Assembly (NCBI RefSeq): GCF_024158035.1 | Contig: NZ_JAMZEK010000003.1 | Span: 434,001-498,000 of the forward strand | Length of the DNA: 64,000 nucleotides | Source of the DNA: Dyella lutea | GTDB lineage: Bacteria; Pseudomonadota; Gammaproteobacteria; Xanthomonadales; Rhodanobacteraceae | Reading direction: 5' to 3' | The notes under the pieces: model-generated | Told to the model about the DNA's origin: nothing | Seen by the model: only the letters and a program-made list of their open reading frames with translations | Database searches by the model: none | Part shown: positions 6,492-16,630 of the stretch, piece after piece | Numbering within the stretch: position 1 is the first letter of the stretch | Layout of the letters: each line of letters starts with the position of its first letter | Translations under genes and position numbers: made by a program

Positions 6492-9013
6492 CGTGCTTTC
6501 TCCAGGGTCAGGTCGGCGGCCAGCGGCGTGTGGTCGGACGCATCGCCCACGCGGATCACGAAGCGGCCCGGGTCGACCTTCCAGTCATTGTGGTCGGGGC
6601 TGTAGTAGGCGAACGCGCGCCGGTCGAGCGTGAGGGTGACACGACGGCTCTGCCCCGGCGCCAGGTTCACCTTCTGGAATGCCTTCAGCTCGCGCTCCGG
6701 TCGCTCGACGGTGGCCGACGGATCGCTCACGTAGACCTGCGCCACTTCCGCACCGGCCCGCGAACCGGTGTTGCGCACCTCGAACGACACCTGCACCGTG
6801 TCGCCGTCATGGGCATGGGCCGGCGTCACCTTGAGCCCGGAGAACGCGAAACTCGTGTACGACAGGCCGTAGCCGAACGGGAACAGCGGCTGCGGCTTGT
6901 CCGGATGGCTGGTGTACCAGCGGTAGCCGACGAACAGGCCCTCGCCGTAGTGCACGGTGGGATGCGTGCCCGGTGGATGCGCCGGCGCGTCGTAGTAGTC
7001 GTGGGTGGGGTTGTCCTGCCAGCGACGCTCGAAGCTGATCGGCAGCTTGCCCTCCGGCGAATGCGCGCCGAACAGCACCTCGGCCACCGCGCGGCCGCCC
7101 TGCTGCCCCGGGTACCAGTTCTGCAGCAGCGCCGGCACCTGGTCCAGCCAGTTGGCCGTGGCGTAGCCGCCGCCCGAGGTCACCGTCACCACGGTCTTCG
7201 GGTTCGCCCTGGCCACCGCCTCGATCAGCGCCTCCTGCCCCCAGGGCAGCGCGAACGTACGGTCGTAGGCCTCGCTCTCCGAGGTCGGGTCGAAGCCGAC
7301 CGCCACCACCGCGGCATCGGCCATCGACGCCATCTTCAGCGCTGCCGGCGAGATCAGTTCGTCCACCGGCACCACGCCCAGACCCATCCGGCTGTAGTCC
7401 ACGTCCGGCAGGTAATCCAGCCGCACCGACACCGCCTGCCCCGCCTTGAGATCCAACGCGGCGTACAGCGGCGCCTGCCCTTCGCGCTTGGGCTGTTCGA
7501 TCACCGGCTTGCCATCGACGTACAGCGTGTAGCTGTCCGCGCTGGCCGCCGCCGTCAGGAACAGGTAACGCCCCGCGTGCGGCGCCACGTAGCGACCGCT
7601 CCAGCGGATGCTGCGCCGCTTCACCGCCGGCGTGGTCCACAGCTCCGGCTTCCACTGGTCGACGTGTGCATCCACGGCGGTCAACGCCGGAGCGCCGCGG
7701 AAGTCGGGGTTGTCGAACGTCTCGCGCTGCAGGCCGGGCTTGCCGCCGGCCGTGCGGAAGCCGTCGCGCTTGAATACCGTGTCCGGCGACGGCAGGCCAC
7801 GGTCGTACAGCACGCGCACCTTCGGACCAACATGGTCGACGATGCCGGTGAGGATGCTCTCGCTGCGGAACGTGTCGATGTGCGAGCTGCCACCGGCGGT
7901 GGCGTAGCCCGGGTACGCATCGGGACCGATCACCGCGATGGTCTTGATCGCGCCGGCATCGAGCGGCAGGACATGCCGCGCATTCTTCAGCAGCACCAGC
8001 GACTCGCGCGCCGAGTCCAGCGCCACCTGGTCATTGGCGGCACTGAAGCGCGGCTGCGCCAGGTCGAGCTGGGGCCGGTCGAGGAAGCCGAAGCGCACCG
8101 CCGTGCGCAGGATGCGGCGCACCTTGTCGTCCAGCTCGGCGCGGGACAGCGTGCCGTCACGCAGGCCAGCCATCACCAGCGCGGGCTGCATCTTGTCGGC
8201 CGCGGGCATCTCCAGGTCGAGGCCGGCCTTGTAGGCCTTGAGGCCGTCGTCCACCGCGCCCCAGTCGGACATGAACAGGCCGTCGAAGCCCCAGTCGTGC
8301 TTGAGGATGCCGCTGACCAGGTGCTTGTTCTCGGCGGTGTATTCGCCGTCGAGCTGGTTGTAGCTGCTCATCACCGCGCCGACGTGGCCCTGCTTCACCG
8401 CCATCTCGAAGGCGCGCAGGTAGATCTCGTGCAGCGGCCGGGGATCGATGACGGAGTTGATCTGGCGGCGGTCGTATTCGGAGTTGTTGGCGACGAAGTG
8501 CTTGATCGTGGCCACCACGCCCTGGCTCTGCACGCCGTCGATCAGGCCGACCGCGGTGCTGCCGGCGAGGTAGGGATCCTCGCCGTAGTACTCCATGCTG
8601 CGGCCGTTCATCGGCGAGCGGTAGATGTTCGCGCCCGGCCCGAGCAGGAAGCTGATGCCGCGGGCACGCGCATCGCGTCCCATCGCTTCGCCGACACGCC
8701 GGGCCAGCGCCGGATCCCAGCTCGCCGCCAGCGCGATGCCGGCGGCGTAGGCGTTGGAGGGGCCGCCCACGCGGACGCCGTAGGGACCGTCCGACATGCC
8801 CAGTGCCGGCAGGCCGATCGAGGGCACGGCGCGGATGTCGAAGCCGTCGGAGCCGCCGATCAGCGCCACCTCCTGCTCCAGTGTGAGCCTGTGCAGCAGG
8901 CTGTCGACGCGCTGCTCGACCGCGGGTGAATCGGGCTGCGGCCCGGCGGCCAGCGCCGGCAGGGCCAGGCCGGTGAGCATCAGACTCACGGAAAGCGTTC
9001 TCCAACGGATCAT
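6488..9013 (-). CDS. GH3 beta-glucosidase with PA14 insert, periplasmic
   Basis: 841 residues, with a signal peptide (LMLTGLALPALAA). The order is the GH3 N-terminal barrel with nucleophile Asp250 in MSDWGAVDDG, the GH3 C-terminal alpha/beta domain, a PA14-type beta insert around LYVDGKPVIEQ, and a fibronectin-III-like C-terminal domain. PA14 inserts shape the active site of several oligosaccharide-specific GH3 enzymes. In this operon it should cleave the beta-1,4-glucose backbone after side chains are trimmed. I start it at 9013, where the signal peptide begins; the open frame extends further upstream but overlaps the GH35 gene and is not protein-like. It ends in an ATGA overlap with the GH31 gene. 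Confidence 0.9.
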   Translation of the reverse strand: MIRWRTLSVSLMLTGLALPALAAGPQPDSPAVEQRVDSLLHRLTLEQEVALIGGSDGFDIRAVPSIGLPALGMSDGPYGVRVGGPSNAYAAGIALAASWDPALARRVGEAMGRDARARGISFLLGPGANIYRSPMNGRSMEYYGEDPYLAGSTAVGLIDGVQSQGVVATIKHFVANNSEYDRRQINSVIDPRPLHEIYLRAFEMAVKQGHVGAVMSSYNQLDGEYTAENKHLVSGILKHDWGFDGLFMSDWGAVDDGLKAYKAGLDLEMPAADKMQPALVMAGLRDGTLSRAELDDKVRRILRTAVRFGFLDRPQLDLAQPRFSAANDQVALDSARESLVLLKNARHVLPLDAGAIKTIAVIGPDAYPGYATAGGSSHIDTFRSESILTGIVDHVGPKVRVLYDRGLPSPDTVFKRDGFRTAGGKPGLQRETFDNPDFRGAPALTAVDAHVDQWKPELWTTPAVKRRSIRWSGRYVAPHAGRYLFLTAAASADSYTLYVDGKPVIEQPKREGQAPLYAALDLKAGQAVSVRLDYLPDVDYSRMGLGVVPVDELISPAALKMASMADAAVVAVGFDPTSESEAYDRTFALPWGQEALIEAVARANPKTVVTVTSGGGYATANWLDQVPALLQNWYPGQQGGRAVAEVLFGAHSPEGKLPISFERRWQDNPTHDYYDAPAHPPGTHPTVHYGEGLFVGYRWYTSHPDKPQPLFPFGYGLSYTSFAFSGLKVTPAHAHDGDTVQVSFEVRNTGSRAGAEVAQVYVSDPSATVERPERELKAFQKVNLAPGQSRRVTLTLDRRAFAYYSPDHNDWKVDPGRFVIRVGDASDHTPLAADLTLEKAR

Positions 9014-9024
9014 GCGGACATCCT

Positions 9025-10629
9025 TCAGTACGTAGCCAGCTTGACGTGCAACCACTGCGGTGTGCTGGTGAGATTGAGGCCGTAGTCGGTCTGGTCGCCG
9101 TTCCAAACGCGGAGGAACTGCCATTGGCCGTCGACGTAGCGGCCCTCCTCCACGCGATTGAACAGTCCATGCTTGCCGGCATTGCGTCCGGCCGGCTGGA
9201 AGCTCACCCGCGCGTGGTAACCGGCCACCAGGTAGTCGTCGCGGCCGAGCTGCACGATCAGCACGCCCCCCTGCGGCGTCGGATTGCCCCTGGCCTCGGG
9301 CGTGCCGAACACGGGCAGGCCATAGCCGACCTGCGCGGTCCAGTCTCCCAGGTCGATCTGCTGGGTATGCGTCTGCTCCGGTTCGGACGCGCCCCACACC
9401 CTGCCCTCGAAGTTCGCCTTGGCGACCAGCGCGGCGATCGGACGAAGCAGTGCATAGCCGAGTGCGAATGGCTTGATGGTGTCCGCATCGACCTTCTGCG
9501 CGCCCAACGGCCAGTTGGAGTAGCCGGTGTAGTCCATGCCGAACGGCGAAAAGCCGATGGCGCCGTGTCCCAGCGCGGTGAACAGGTAGCGCGCATACGT
9601 GATCGCGCTGCTGGTTTCAGCGACGAACAGCGGGTTGTCGGCGCGGCGGTAGCGGTCCAGCACCGCCGTGTACTTCGCGTACTCCGGCATGTAGATGTCC
9701 GGTGCGATCAGGTCCAGCGACGGCGCGGCCGCGCGCCAGATGGCCAGCACGTTGTCGGTGGGGCCGCCGCTGGAATAGCCGCCGGGCGGGCCGGGATGGA
9801 ACGGGTCGCGCAGCGCGACGTTGGCGTACATCGGCAGGTCGTAGACGGCCTTGCCGGCCGCAGCCACCTGGTCGACGTAGTGGGCGATGGCCCAGGCGTA
9901 GGAGAACTCGGCGGCGTCCTTGCCGAATACGTCGGCCCAGCTGCCGGCGTGGCGGCCGGTCCTTTTCAATACGGCGGCAGGCACCGGCGACTGCAGCAGC
10001 CGGTCGCCCGCCGGGGAGTAGTCGCGGTCGGTGCCGTAGGTGCCGGTTTCGTTCTCCACCTGCACCATGATGACGGTGTGCGGGTCACCATCGATCTGGC
10101 GCAGGTGCTTCATCAGTGTCACGAAAGCTTTGCGGTCGGCGTCGAGCGTGGACTGGGCGAACGGCGACAGCGAGTTCAGCGTGTCGCCATCCTTCTTGCG
10201 CACGCGCGGGAAGCGCCGGTTGTCCAGCTTCACCCAGGCCGGTGCGTAGGCGGGGCCGTTGTTCTTCCAGGTGGCGAACCACAGCAGCACCAGGCGCAGC
10301 TTGTGTTCGCGCGCCTGTGCGACCAGCGTGTCGAGGAAGCTGAAGTCGAAATGCCCTTCGCTGGGCTCGATCTGCTCCCAGGCGATCGGCACCTGCACGG
10401 TGTTCACCTGCAGCGCATCCATCGCCGGCCAGACCTCGGGCAGCATCGCCGGCCAGCCGCTGGAGTTGTTCACCTGCGCGCTCAGCATCAGGTAGGGCTG
10501 GCCATCCACCAGCAGCATGTGCCGGCCATGCGCGGTGACCACGCGTGGCAGTGGCGAGGCCGCAGCGGGCTGCACGGCGAAGAGGCCGAGCGCGAGCACG
10601 AACGCGCCAGCAAGAGACCAGGGCTTCAT
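9025..10629 (-). CDS. GH35 beta-galactosidase with DUF5597 C-terminus, periplasmic
   Basis: 534 residues, beginning with a signal peptide ending in QPAAA. The GH35 barrel shows the acid/base Glu194 in QVENETG and the nucleophile Glu338 in FVAETSS. The C-terminal part matches the DUF5597 extension found in this GH35 subgroup, which includes the xyloglucan beta-galactosidase Bgl35A of Cellvibrio japonicus. Expected role: removing beta-1,2-galactose from xyloglucan oligosaccharides so that the alpha-xylosidase can act. Its ATG overlaps the GH74 stop (ATGA), and the GH3 gene starts 11 bp after its stop. Confidence 0.9.
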   Translation of the reverse strand: MKPWSLAGAFVLALGLFAVQPAAASPLPRVVTAHGRHMLLVDGQPYLMLSAQVNNSSGWPAMLPEVWPAMDALQVNTVQVPIAWEQIEPSEGHFDFSFLDTLVAQAREHKLRLVLLWFATWKNNGPAYAPAWVKLDNRRFPRVRKKDGDTLNSLSPFAQSTLDADRKAFVTLMKHLRQIDGDPHTVIMVQVENETGTYGTDRDYSPAGDRLLQSPVPAAVLKRTGRHAGSWADVFGKDAAEFSYAWAIAHYVDQVAAAGKAVYDLPMYANVALRDPFHPGPPGGYSSGGPTDNVLAIWRAAAPSLDLIAPDIYMPEYAKYTAVLDRYRRADNPLFVAETSSAITYARYLFTALGHGAIGFSPFGMDYTGYSNWPLGAQKVDADTIKPFALGYALLRPIAALVAKANFEGRVWGASEPEQTHTQQIDLGDWTAQVGYGLPVFGTPEARGNPTPQGGVLIVQLGRDDYLVAGYHARVSFQPAGRNAGKHGLFNRVEEGRYVDGQWQFLRVWNGDQTDYGLNLTSTPQWLHVKLATY

Positions 10630-12845
10630 GGCGTGGACTCCTTCGGGTCGCCATAGACAATGCCGCGCCCGCCGGTGGCCAGGTACACGCGGCCGAAGAC
10701 GCGCGGATCGCCGGTGAGCACGCGGATGCGACCGTACTGGTGGGCGTCGTCGTTGATGCGCTGCCAGTGCGAGCCGCCGTCGAGCGAGCGGAACAGGCCT
10801 TGCGTCTGGCCACGGCGGCCGGCCACGAACAGCACGGGTGCGTGCCGGCCCGGCGCTGACTTGCCGAAGCCGAAGGCGTCGACGCCGGTGATGCCGGGCA
10901 GCTCCTGCAGCACGCGTCCGGTGTCGTCGCCGTGCGTCAGCGGCAGATCGCGCGCGGCCAGGTATAGCCTGCCCGCCACATCGGGCGCAGCCTGCAGTTG
11001 CACCTGGTCGCGCCCCCGCGCCGCGGCGCCGAGTTCGCCGACCAGTGGCGTGAACGTCACGCCGCCGTCGTGGCTGGCGTACAGCGCGCCGGTCCGCGGA
11101 TCGAACGCATAGCAGCGCCGCGGGTCCACGCGGTCGCCCAGCACTTTCAGGTCGCCCGGCAAGCCTGCCGCGGCCTGCCAGTGATAGCCAAAATCGCGGG
11201 TGAGGTAGACGTGCTTCGCGTGGCGCGGCGCCCACAGCACGCCCTCGCCGTCGGCCGTCCACGCGATGCTGCCCGCGCCCTCGCCTTCCGGCGGTTCGCT
11301 GGCGAAGGCCCGCCAGTGCTGACCACCGTCGGCGGACCAGGCCGCACGCACCGCCGGCCCGAACGGCTCGCGCAGGTAGCCGCTGCGCACGATCCGCCCC
11401 GGTCGCAGTCCCGCATAGTCGATCGCTTCGCTGTTGGCGTAGCGCGGCGGAGCCTTGAACTGCAGCGGCGCCACGGCCAGGTCGTCATGCCGATAGCCAT
11501 CCAGGTCGCCCAGCGCGCTGAGCAGGTGCGCGCCCTGCGGCGGGCTGATCAGGCCGAGCGGCACGGTTTCCTCCAGCCCGCGGTCGGCGAAGCTCCAGTG
11601 CACGTCGCTGCCGTGATCGAGCTGCCCCATGTCGCGCGTGGACCACAGCCCGTAGCCGGTGCCGAAGATCACGTGGTTAGGATCGAACGGATCGATCGCC
11701 ACGGCGGTCATCCAGTGCGGCGTGTGCTCCACCGTCCAGGGCGCCTCGCTCCGGTCGAACACCGAATGCGCGAACACCTCGGTCCAGTGCGCGCCGCGGT
11801 CGGTACTGCGGAACAGCAGGTCGTGCGGGTTGTAGTGATGGTGGGTGCTGGCGACCAGCACCGCCGGGTTGGAGGGCGCCACCGCGACGTCGCCCCAGCC
11901 GAAGCCCGCGGGCTTGCCGTGACCCGGGATCGGCGTGATGTCGGTCCAGCGATTCGTGGCCGGCTGCCAGCGCCAGAGGGCGCCGTCATTCATGGTGTCC
12001 GGACCGGGCTCGTCGCCGTAGCTCAGGTAGTAGTCGCCGTCACTGGCGCGGTGCATGTGGCTGGGCCGCAGGCCTATCGGCTGGCCCGGTAAGGCGCTCC
12101 AGCTGTGGCCGCCGTCGGTGGAGCGAAACAGGCTGGTCTGCCGGGTCGAGACGCCGGCATAGATCACCGGCGTCGGCCGGCCATGCCGGCCGCTGGCCGG
12201 GTCGAACACCACGAACACGATGCCGATGGGCTGGGTGCGCCAGGCGTTGCTGGCACTGGCCGACGGCGACGTGGCCACGGCGGGGAAGCCAGCCACCCGT
12301 GTCCAGTGCGCGCCATGGTCGTCACTGCGCCACAACCCGGCATCGCGCGAGCCGAGGAACAGCACGCGGCCGTCGTTCGGATCCACCGCCAGCCGCTCGC
12401 CGTTGCCGCGCCCCAGCTCGTTGCCACCGAGCTTGAACGGCAGGTCGACGCGCTGGAAGCTGCGCCCCTGATCGTGCGAGCGCAGGATCGCGGCATTACC
12501 GGCTTGGGGCGTGGTGTATGTGCCCGCGGCCAGGTACAGCCAGTGCGGATCGGAAGGATCGACCGCGAAGCTGTCGATGCCGAACAGGTTCTGGTCCTTC
12601 GCCGCGATCCAGTCGGTCAGCGGCTGCCAGCGACTGCGGATCTCATCCCAGCGATAGGCGCCGCCCACGTCGGTACGCGCGTAGTGCAGGCCGCGCACCG
12701 CCGGATGGAAGAGCACGCCGGAGACATAGCCGCCACCGCCGATGCGTACGTTGCCGAAGTGGTAGGGAACGGAAGCGGGTTGGCTGGCGTAGGCGCTCAG
12801 CGAGAGGAACCAGGCACAGGCGGTGATGCCGATGTTTCTGAGCAT
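10626..12845 (-). CDS. GH74 xyloglucanase, secreted
   Basis: 739 residues after a signal peptide (cut near AYASQ). The sequence is two seven-bladed propellers with repeated blades of the form D..G..W. The catalytic pair is visible: Asp59 in [11 protein letters not shown] and Asp447 in the [10 protein letters not shown] segment, the usual GH74 positions. The family cuts the beta-1,4-glucan backbone of xyloglucan, endo or from chain ends. It is placed directly after the TonB receptor gene, 154 bp downstream, and should act outside the cell or at its surface to make the oligosaccharides that the receptor takes up. No carbohydrate-binding module is attached. Confidence 0.93.
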   Translation of the reverse strand: MLRNIGITACAWFLSLSAYASQPASVPYHFGNVRIGGGGYVSGVLFHPAVRGLHYARTDVGGAYRWDEIRSRWQPLTDWIAAKDQNLFGIDSFAVDPSDPHWLYLAAGTYTTPQAGNAAILRSHDQGRSFQRVDLPFKLGGNELGRGNGERLAVDPNDGRVLFLGSRDAGLWRSDDHGAHWTRVAGFPAVATSPSASASNAWRTQPIGIVFVVFDPASGRHGRPTPVIYAGVSTRQTSLFRSTDGGHSWSALPGQPIGLRPSHMHRASDGDYYLSYGDEPGPDTMNDGALWRWQPATNRWTDITPIPGHGKPAGFGWGDVAVAPSNPAVLVASTHHHYNPHDLLFRSTDRGAHWTEVFAHSVFDRSEAPWTVEHTPHWMTAVAIDPFDPNHVIFGTGYGLWSTRDMGQLDHGSDVHWSFADRGLEETVPLGLISPPQGAHLLSALGDLDGYRHDDLAVAPLQFKAPPRYANSEAIDYAGLRPGRIVRSGYLREPFGPAVRAAWSADGGQHWRAFASEPPEGEGAGSIAWTADGEGVLWAPRHAKHVYLTRDFGYHWQAAAGLPGDLKVLGDRVDPRRCYAFDPRTGALYASHDGGVTFTPLVGELGAAARGRDQVQLQAAPDVAGRLYLAARDLPLTHGDDTGRVLQELPGITGVDAFGFGKSAPGRHAPVLFVAGRRGQTQGLFRSLDGGSHWQRINDDAHQYGRIRVLTGDPRVFGRVYLATGGRGIVYGDPKESTP

Positions 12846-12999
12846 GTCGAAGAAACTCTTTCTCAACCTTGCCAGCGTCCCGGCCCATGCGTCGAACGGG
12901 CCGGGGCGCGACGGGACTTCGCGGGTGCCGGGCGAGGCATCCGATGCCGGCTGCCCTGCCCCGTGCCGGAACCCCATCGACGGTTCCGGCACCCCACGA

Positions 13000-15996
13000 T
13001 CAGAACGACGCGCGCAGCGTCAGCGCATAGCGGGTGTCGTTCACGTACCAGGACGTGGTGTGCTTGCCGGATGCGTTCTGGTACATGACCGTGCGCTGCT
13101 CGGCGTTGTTGAGGTTGTTCATCTCCAGGCCGAGCTTCAGGTGATCGCTGAACGCGTAGAAGATCGAGCCATCGAGCTGCCCGTAGGCATCGGCGAACAC
13201 CGGCAGCTTCCACGGGATGTTGTTGTCGGTGCCGTTGTAGCCGTTCGGACCGATCGACAGCAGATAGCGGCTGCGCCAGTTGTAGGCCAGGCGGACCTGC
13301 CACGGACCGTGCTCGTAGAAGCCGGCGACATTGAGCGAGTTGCGCGACAGGCCATCCGCCGGGAGGTTGCCGTAGGTGGAGCCATCCGTATCGACCGGCA
13401 CCGCGGTGGTGTCGTTCGGCACGTGGGTCCGGCTGCGGATGTAGGTGTAGTTCGCCGACATGCCGAAGCCCTTGACCGGCAGGAAGTCGAAGAACTGGTT
13501 CCAGCCGATTTCCGCGCCGTCGATGGTCGCCTTGCCAATGTTCACCGGGCGGGTGATCAGGTACTGGTAGTTGTTGCCGTCGACGCCCGGATAGGTGACG
13601 AAGCGCGACTCGTTGCGGAAGTAGTCCCTGATGCCCTTGTGGAACAGGTTGATCCAGGCCATGCCGCCGCGGTCCTGGTCGAAGTACCACTCCAGCGACA
13701 GATCGAACTGGTTAGCCTTCATCGGCGTGAGGTACGGATTGCTGTTGGACGTACCGGTCAGGGTCAGCTTGTCGATCGGCAGGTTCGTGGTGCCCGGCGG
13801 CGGCGTATAGCCCGATACCACCGCGGCATTGAGGATCTGGTAGGCCTGCATCTGGCTGAAGTCCGGCCGCGCGATCGCCTTGGAGAAGGCGAAGCGGGTG
13901 ACCCAGTCCGGCGCGAATTCCCACTTCACGTTCAGGCTGGGAAGGACGTCGGTGTACTGGTTGCGGGCGCTGATGGGCGAGGACTGGCCTGCCCCCAGAT
14001 ACGGCGCCAGCGCCTGGTTCGGGTACACCAGGAAGCCATCGGCCGAGTTCCGGGTCTTCACCGCGCGCACGCCGACATTGCCGGTCAGATTGGCCTCGTC
14101 GATCCCGAAGTCGAGCATGGCGTATGCCGCATAGGTCTTCTCATGCTGGATGTTGGTGTGCGAGGCGTCGAGCAGCGTGGGCTGGTACGGGTTGGCGTAG
14201 CAGCAGGAATAGAACGGGATCGCCGCGTCGTGGATGGCGGCATAGCTGCCCGGATAACCCAGCGCGGTCGACAGCACAGGCGCGTAGAACGCACCAGGGA
14301 TGCCGGCGTCACCCTTGTAGAAGTTCTTGAACGTGTCCAGGTGCACCAGGCTGCTGTTGACGGTGCCGTTGAGGTCCAGACCGGGCAATGCGCCGCCGGG
14401 CAGCGCCCAGCCCTGCATCCAGGTCTGGAACACGGGCATCCAGTTGTAGCCGGTGTCGATGTTGTCGGCGTAGCGGTTGGTCAGGCGCACACCCGCCTTC
14501 ACGCCCTGCAGGAAGCCGCTGCTGAAGCGGTGGTCGATATCGGCGCGCCAGGCCAGCTCTTTCGCGTAGTTCTGGTTCTGGTGGTCCATGGTGAACCCCC
14601 AGTAGTAATTGGCGGGGTCGCCGGTAAAGCCGGTGTCCACGCCGATCCGCGGCGGGCTGCTGCCGTTCAGGGCAACATCGATGTAGGGCACGTTGGTGCC
14701 CAGCGCCACCGTGGAATCCAGGCTGTTGGTGGTGGCCTTGACGAACTGCACCGAGCTGGAGAGATCGGTCTGGTCACCCAGCCGCCACTTCATGCCGGTG
14801 GAGAAATCCGTGGTCTTGGAGTGGCTGTCCGAGGCGCGGATGTCGGTGCCCATCGGCACGCCGCCGGGCTGGGTGAGACGGCCAGACTGGAACACGCCGC
14901 CGTTGATCTGGCTCGGCTGGCTGGCGTCCACCACCACCTGGGTCGGGTCGTTGCTGACGAAGATCGCGTCCTCGTCCCAGACCTCGTGGTACTTGCTCTG
15001 GAACGCGGTGGCGAAAAAGTCGAGGTCGTCGTTCGGGCGCCACTGGAAGGCCAAGTAGTAGCCATCGCGCTTGCGGTTGTACTGCAGCGTGCGCCAGTCG
15101 GCACCGCGCGGCACCCAGATGCCGGCCGCGTTCTTGAAGAACGGACGCACGAACAGGCCGTCGGTGCGCGTGGTCAGGCGCGAATCGGCGACGTCGACCA
15201 GGAAGCCCATCTCGCCGAGGCTGGTGTTCCAGCGATTGCTGTAGAGCACCGAGGCGGACGGCTTGTACTTCTTGCTGAAGTCGCCGTAGTTCTCGCTGGC
15301 TGACGCGGCAATCTTCTGGCCCTGAAAGTCGAAGGGCATGAAGGTGCGCAGGTTCACCGTCCCGCCCAGGCCGCCCTCGATCATCTCGGCGGTCTGGTTC
15401 TTGTAGACGTCGACGCCGGACATCAATTCGGACGGCACATCCTGGAAGCTGAGCGCATGCCCGCCGTTGGCGGAGAAGATGTCGCGGCCATTCAACTCGG
15501 AGCGCACCTGGGTCAGGCCGCGCACCTGCACGCCATTGCCTTCGGCGGAGAAGTGCTCCGGATCGCCCTGCGAAAGGAAGTGGTCGATGGTGACGCCGGG
15601 AATGCGCGACAGGGTTTCCGTGACGCTGCGGTCCGGCAAGGCGCCGATGTCGGTGGCGGACAGCGAGTCGACGAAGGTGTCGGCGTCGTACTTGATGTCC
15701 TGCGCCTTCTCCACCGAGGCCCGGATGCCGGTCACCACGACGGCGGAAAGATCCTTGGTCTGCTTGTCGTCGGCTTTCGCCGCCTTCTTCTTCGGCGACT
15801 TCGCGCCGGTGGCGGAGGCCGTCGACGCGGCCTGGTCCTGCGCCTGCGCAGGGGCCGTCCCGACAGCCGGCTGCGCGTGCAGCTCCAGCGAACCGCTGCA
15901 CAGCAGCGCGAAGGCGATCGCCCCCGACAACCGCGCCATCGGCATTGAGTTCGTCGAACGGCGACGCCCTGCATCAAACGTGAACTTGACCGGCAT
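13000..15996 (-). CDS. TonB-dependent receptor for xyloglucan oligosaccharides
   Basis: 998 residues. A signal peptide and a low-complexity Ala/Gln/Lys stretch precede the TonB-box-like DLSAVVVTGIR at about 65-75. A plug domain follows (about 80-230, with ALPDRSVTETLSRIPG) and then the 22-strand barrel, ending in a C-terminal Phe as outer-membrane proteins do. Start at 15996: the ATG follows GGAGGGCT and the signal peptide begins there. It is the first gene of the operon, which fixes the probable cargo: products of the GH74 enzyme. No inner-membrane sugar transporter or transcriptional regulator lies in the operon. Confidence 0.9.
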   Translation of the reverse strand: MPVKFTFDAGRRRSTNSMPMARLSGAIAFALLCSGSLELHAQPAVGTAPAQAQDQAASTASATGAKSPKKKAAKADDKQTKDLSAVVVTGIRASVEKAQDIKYDADTFVDSLSATDIGALPDRSVTETLSRIPGVTIDHFLSQGDPEHFSAEGNGVQVRGLTQVRSELNGRDIFSANGGHALSFQDVPSELMSGVDVYKNQTAEMIEGGLGGTVNLRTFMPFDFQGQKIAASASENYGDFSKKYKPSASVLYSNRWNTSLGEMGFLVDVADSRLTTRTDGLFVRPFFKNAAGIWVPRGADWRTLQYNRKRDGYYLAFQWRPNDDLDFFATAFQSKYHEVWDEDAIFVSNDPTQVVVDASQPSQINGGVFQSGRLTQPGGVPMGTDIRASDSHSKTTDFSTGMKWRLGDQTDLSSSVQFVKATTNSLDSTVALGTNVPYIDVALNGSSPPRIGVDTGFTGDPANYYWGFTMDHQNQNYAKELAWRADIDHRFSSGFLQGVKAGVRLTNRYADNIDTGYNWMPVFQTWMQGWALPGGALPGLDLNGTVNSSLVHLDTFKNFYKGDAGIPGAFYAPVLSTALGYPGSYAAIHDAAIPFYSCCYANPYQPTLLDASHTNIQHEKTYAAYAMLDFGIDEANLTGNVGVRAVKTRNSADGFLVYPNQALAPYLGAGQSSPISARNQYTDVLPSLNVKWEFAPDWVTRFAFSKAIARPDFSQMQAYQILNAAVVSGYTPPPGTTNLPIDKLTLTGTSNSNPYLTPMKANQFDLSLEWYFDQDRGGMAWINLFHKGIRDYFRNESRFVTYPGVDGNNYQYLITRPVNIGKATIDGAEIGWNQFFDFLPVKGFGMSANYTYIRSRTHVPNDTTAVPVDTDGSTYGNLPADGLSRNSLNVAGFYEHGPWQVRLAYNWRSRYLLSIGPNGYNGTDNNIPWKLPVFADAYGQLDGSIFYAFSDHLKLGLEMNNLNNAEQRTVMYQNASGKHTTSWYVNDTRYALTLRASF

Positions 15997-16630
15997 GATG
16001 AGCCCTCCCCCAAAAGATGTGACATGGCCGACCTGTTCGAGCGTCTGTCGGCTCTCCCGCAACCTGCATGGCATGCCCGGAACCCCTCCTCGCCCCGGGT
16101 GATGCCAGCGGGTAGTGATGCTGTCGCGACGCACTAAAGCCATACAATTGCGAAATCGAAAGCCCCGGTTAACGTTTCTCCGTGTGCGGCCGCAGCATGC
16201 GATCAGCCGGGCCGATCCGCTGAAAACATGCAGCAATCTGCGCCGGCAAGGCCCGGGCTTTTCCGTGTCGATGGTTCCGCGGGTGCCGGTTGCAGCGGCT
16301 TCCCTTGGCTATCGCCAACGGTGCACGTTGAGCGCCCGGTCGCGTGCCTGGCGCTCCTGCCTGCCCGATCCGGCCATCCCGACGGCAGCCGCATCCGGCG
16401 AGGCGGGTGATCGGTTCCTGCCGACAGATGCGTCGCCCGCAGCGACAGGCGGCACTGGTCGCCTGTCGCTGAAGTGTCCCAGTCGATTCGAGCCGGCCGT
16501 ATGCAGGGATCCACGTCGATTGGCGCGAGCTGAGCAATCGCCGGATCCCGTGTGGACGGGCAGCGACCGGAAGCGGTGACGGTCCAACCCGAATTCCCGA
16601 CCTGTTGGTCGGCAGCGCGCGCGGGCTCGA
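15997..16630. other. Intergenic region upstream of the xyloglucan operon
   Basis: 634 bp without a credible gene. It must hold the promoter of the minus-strand receptor operon and the 3' end region of the diguanylate cyclase gene. I see AT-richer sequence around 16135-16190 (GCAATTGTATGG, GTTAACG), a plausible promoter zone, but no clear operator palindrome. Confidence 0.5.

Noticed and set aside
4155-8929. Very long open frames on the plus strand opposite the GH31 and GH3 genes (4155-6605 and 6410-8929)
   Set aside because: Antisense shadows of high-GC genes: rich in Arg, His, Val and Ala with no domain, no ribosome site, and fully overlapping enzymes with intact active sites on the other strand.
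12823-15303. 826-codon plus-strand frame opposite the TonB receptor
   Set aside because: Same shadow effect; composition is noise-like and the receptor on the minus strand has signal peptide, plug and barrel.
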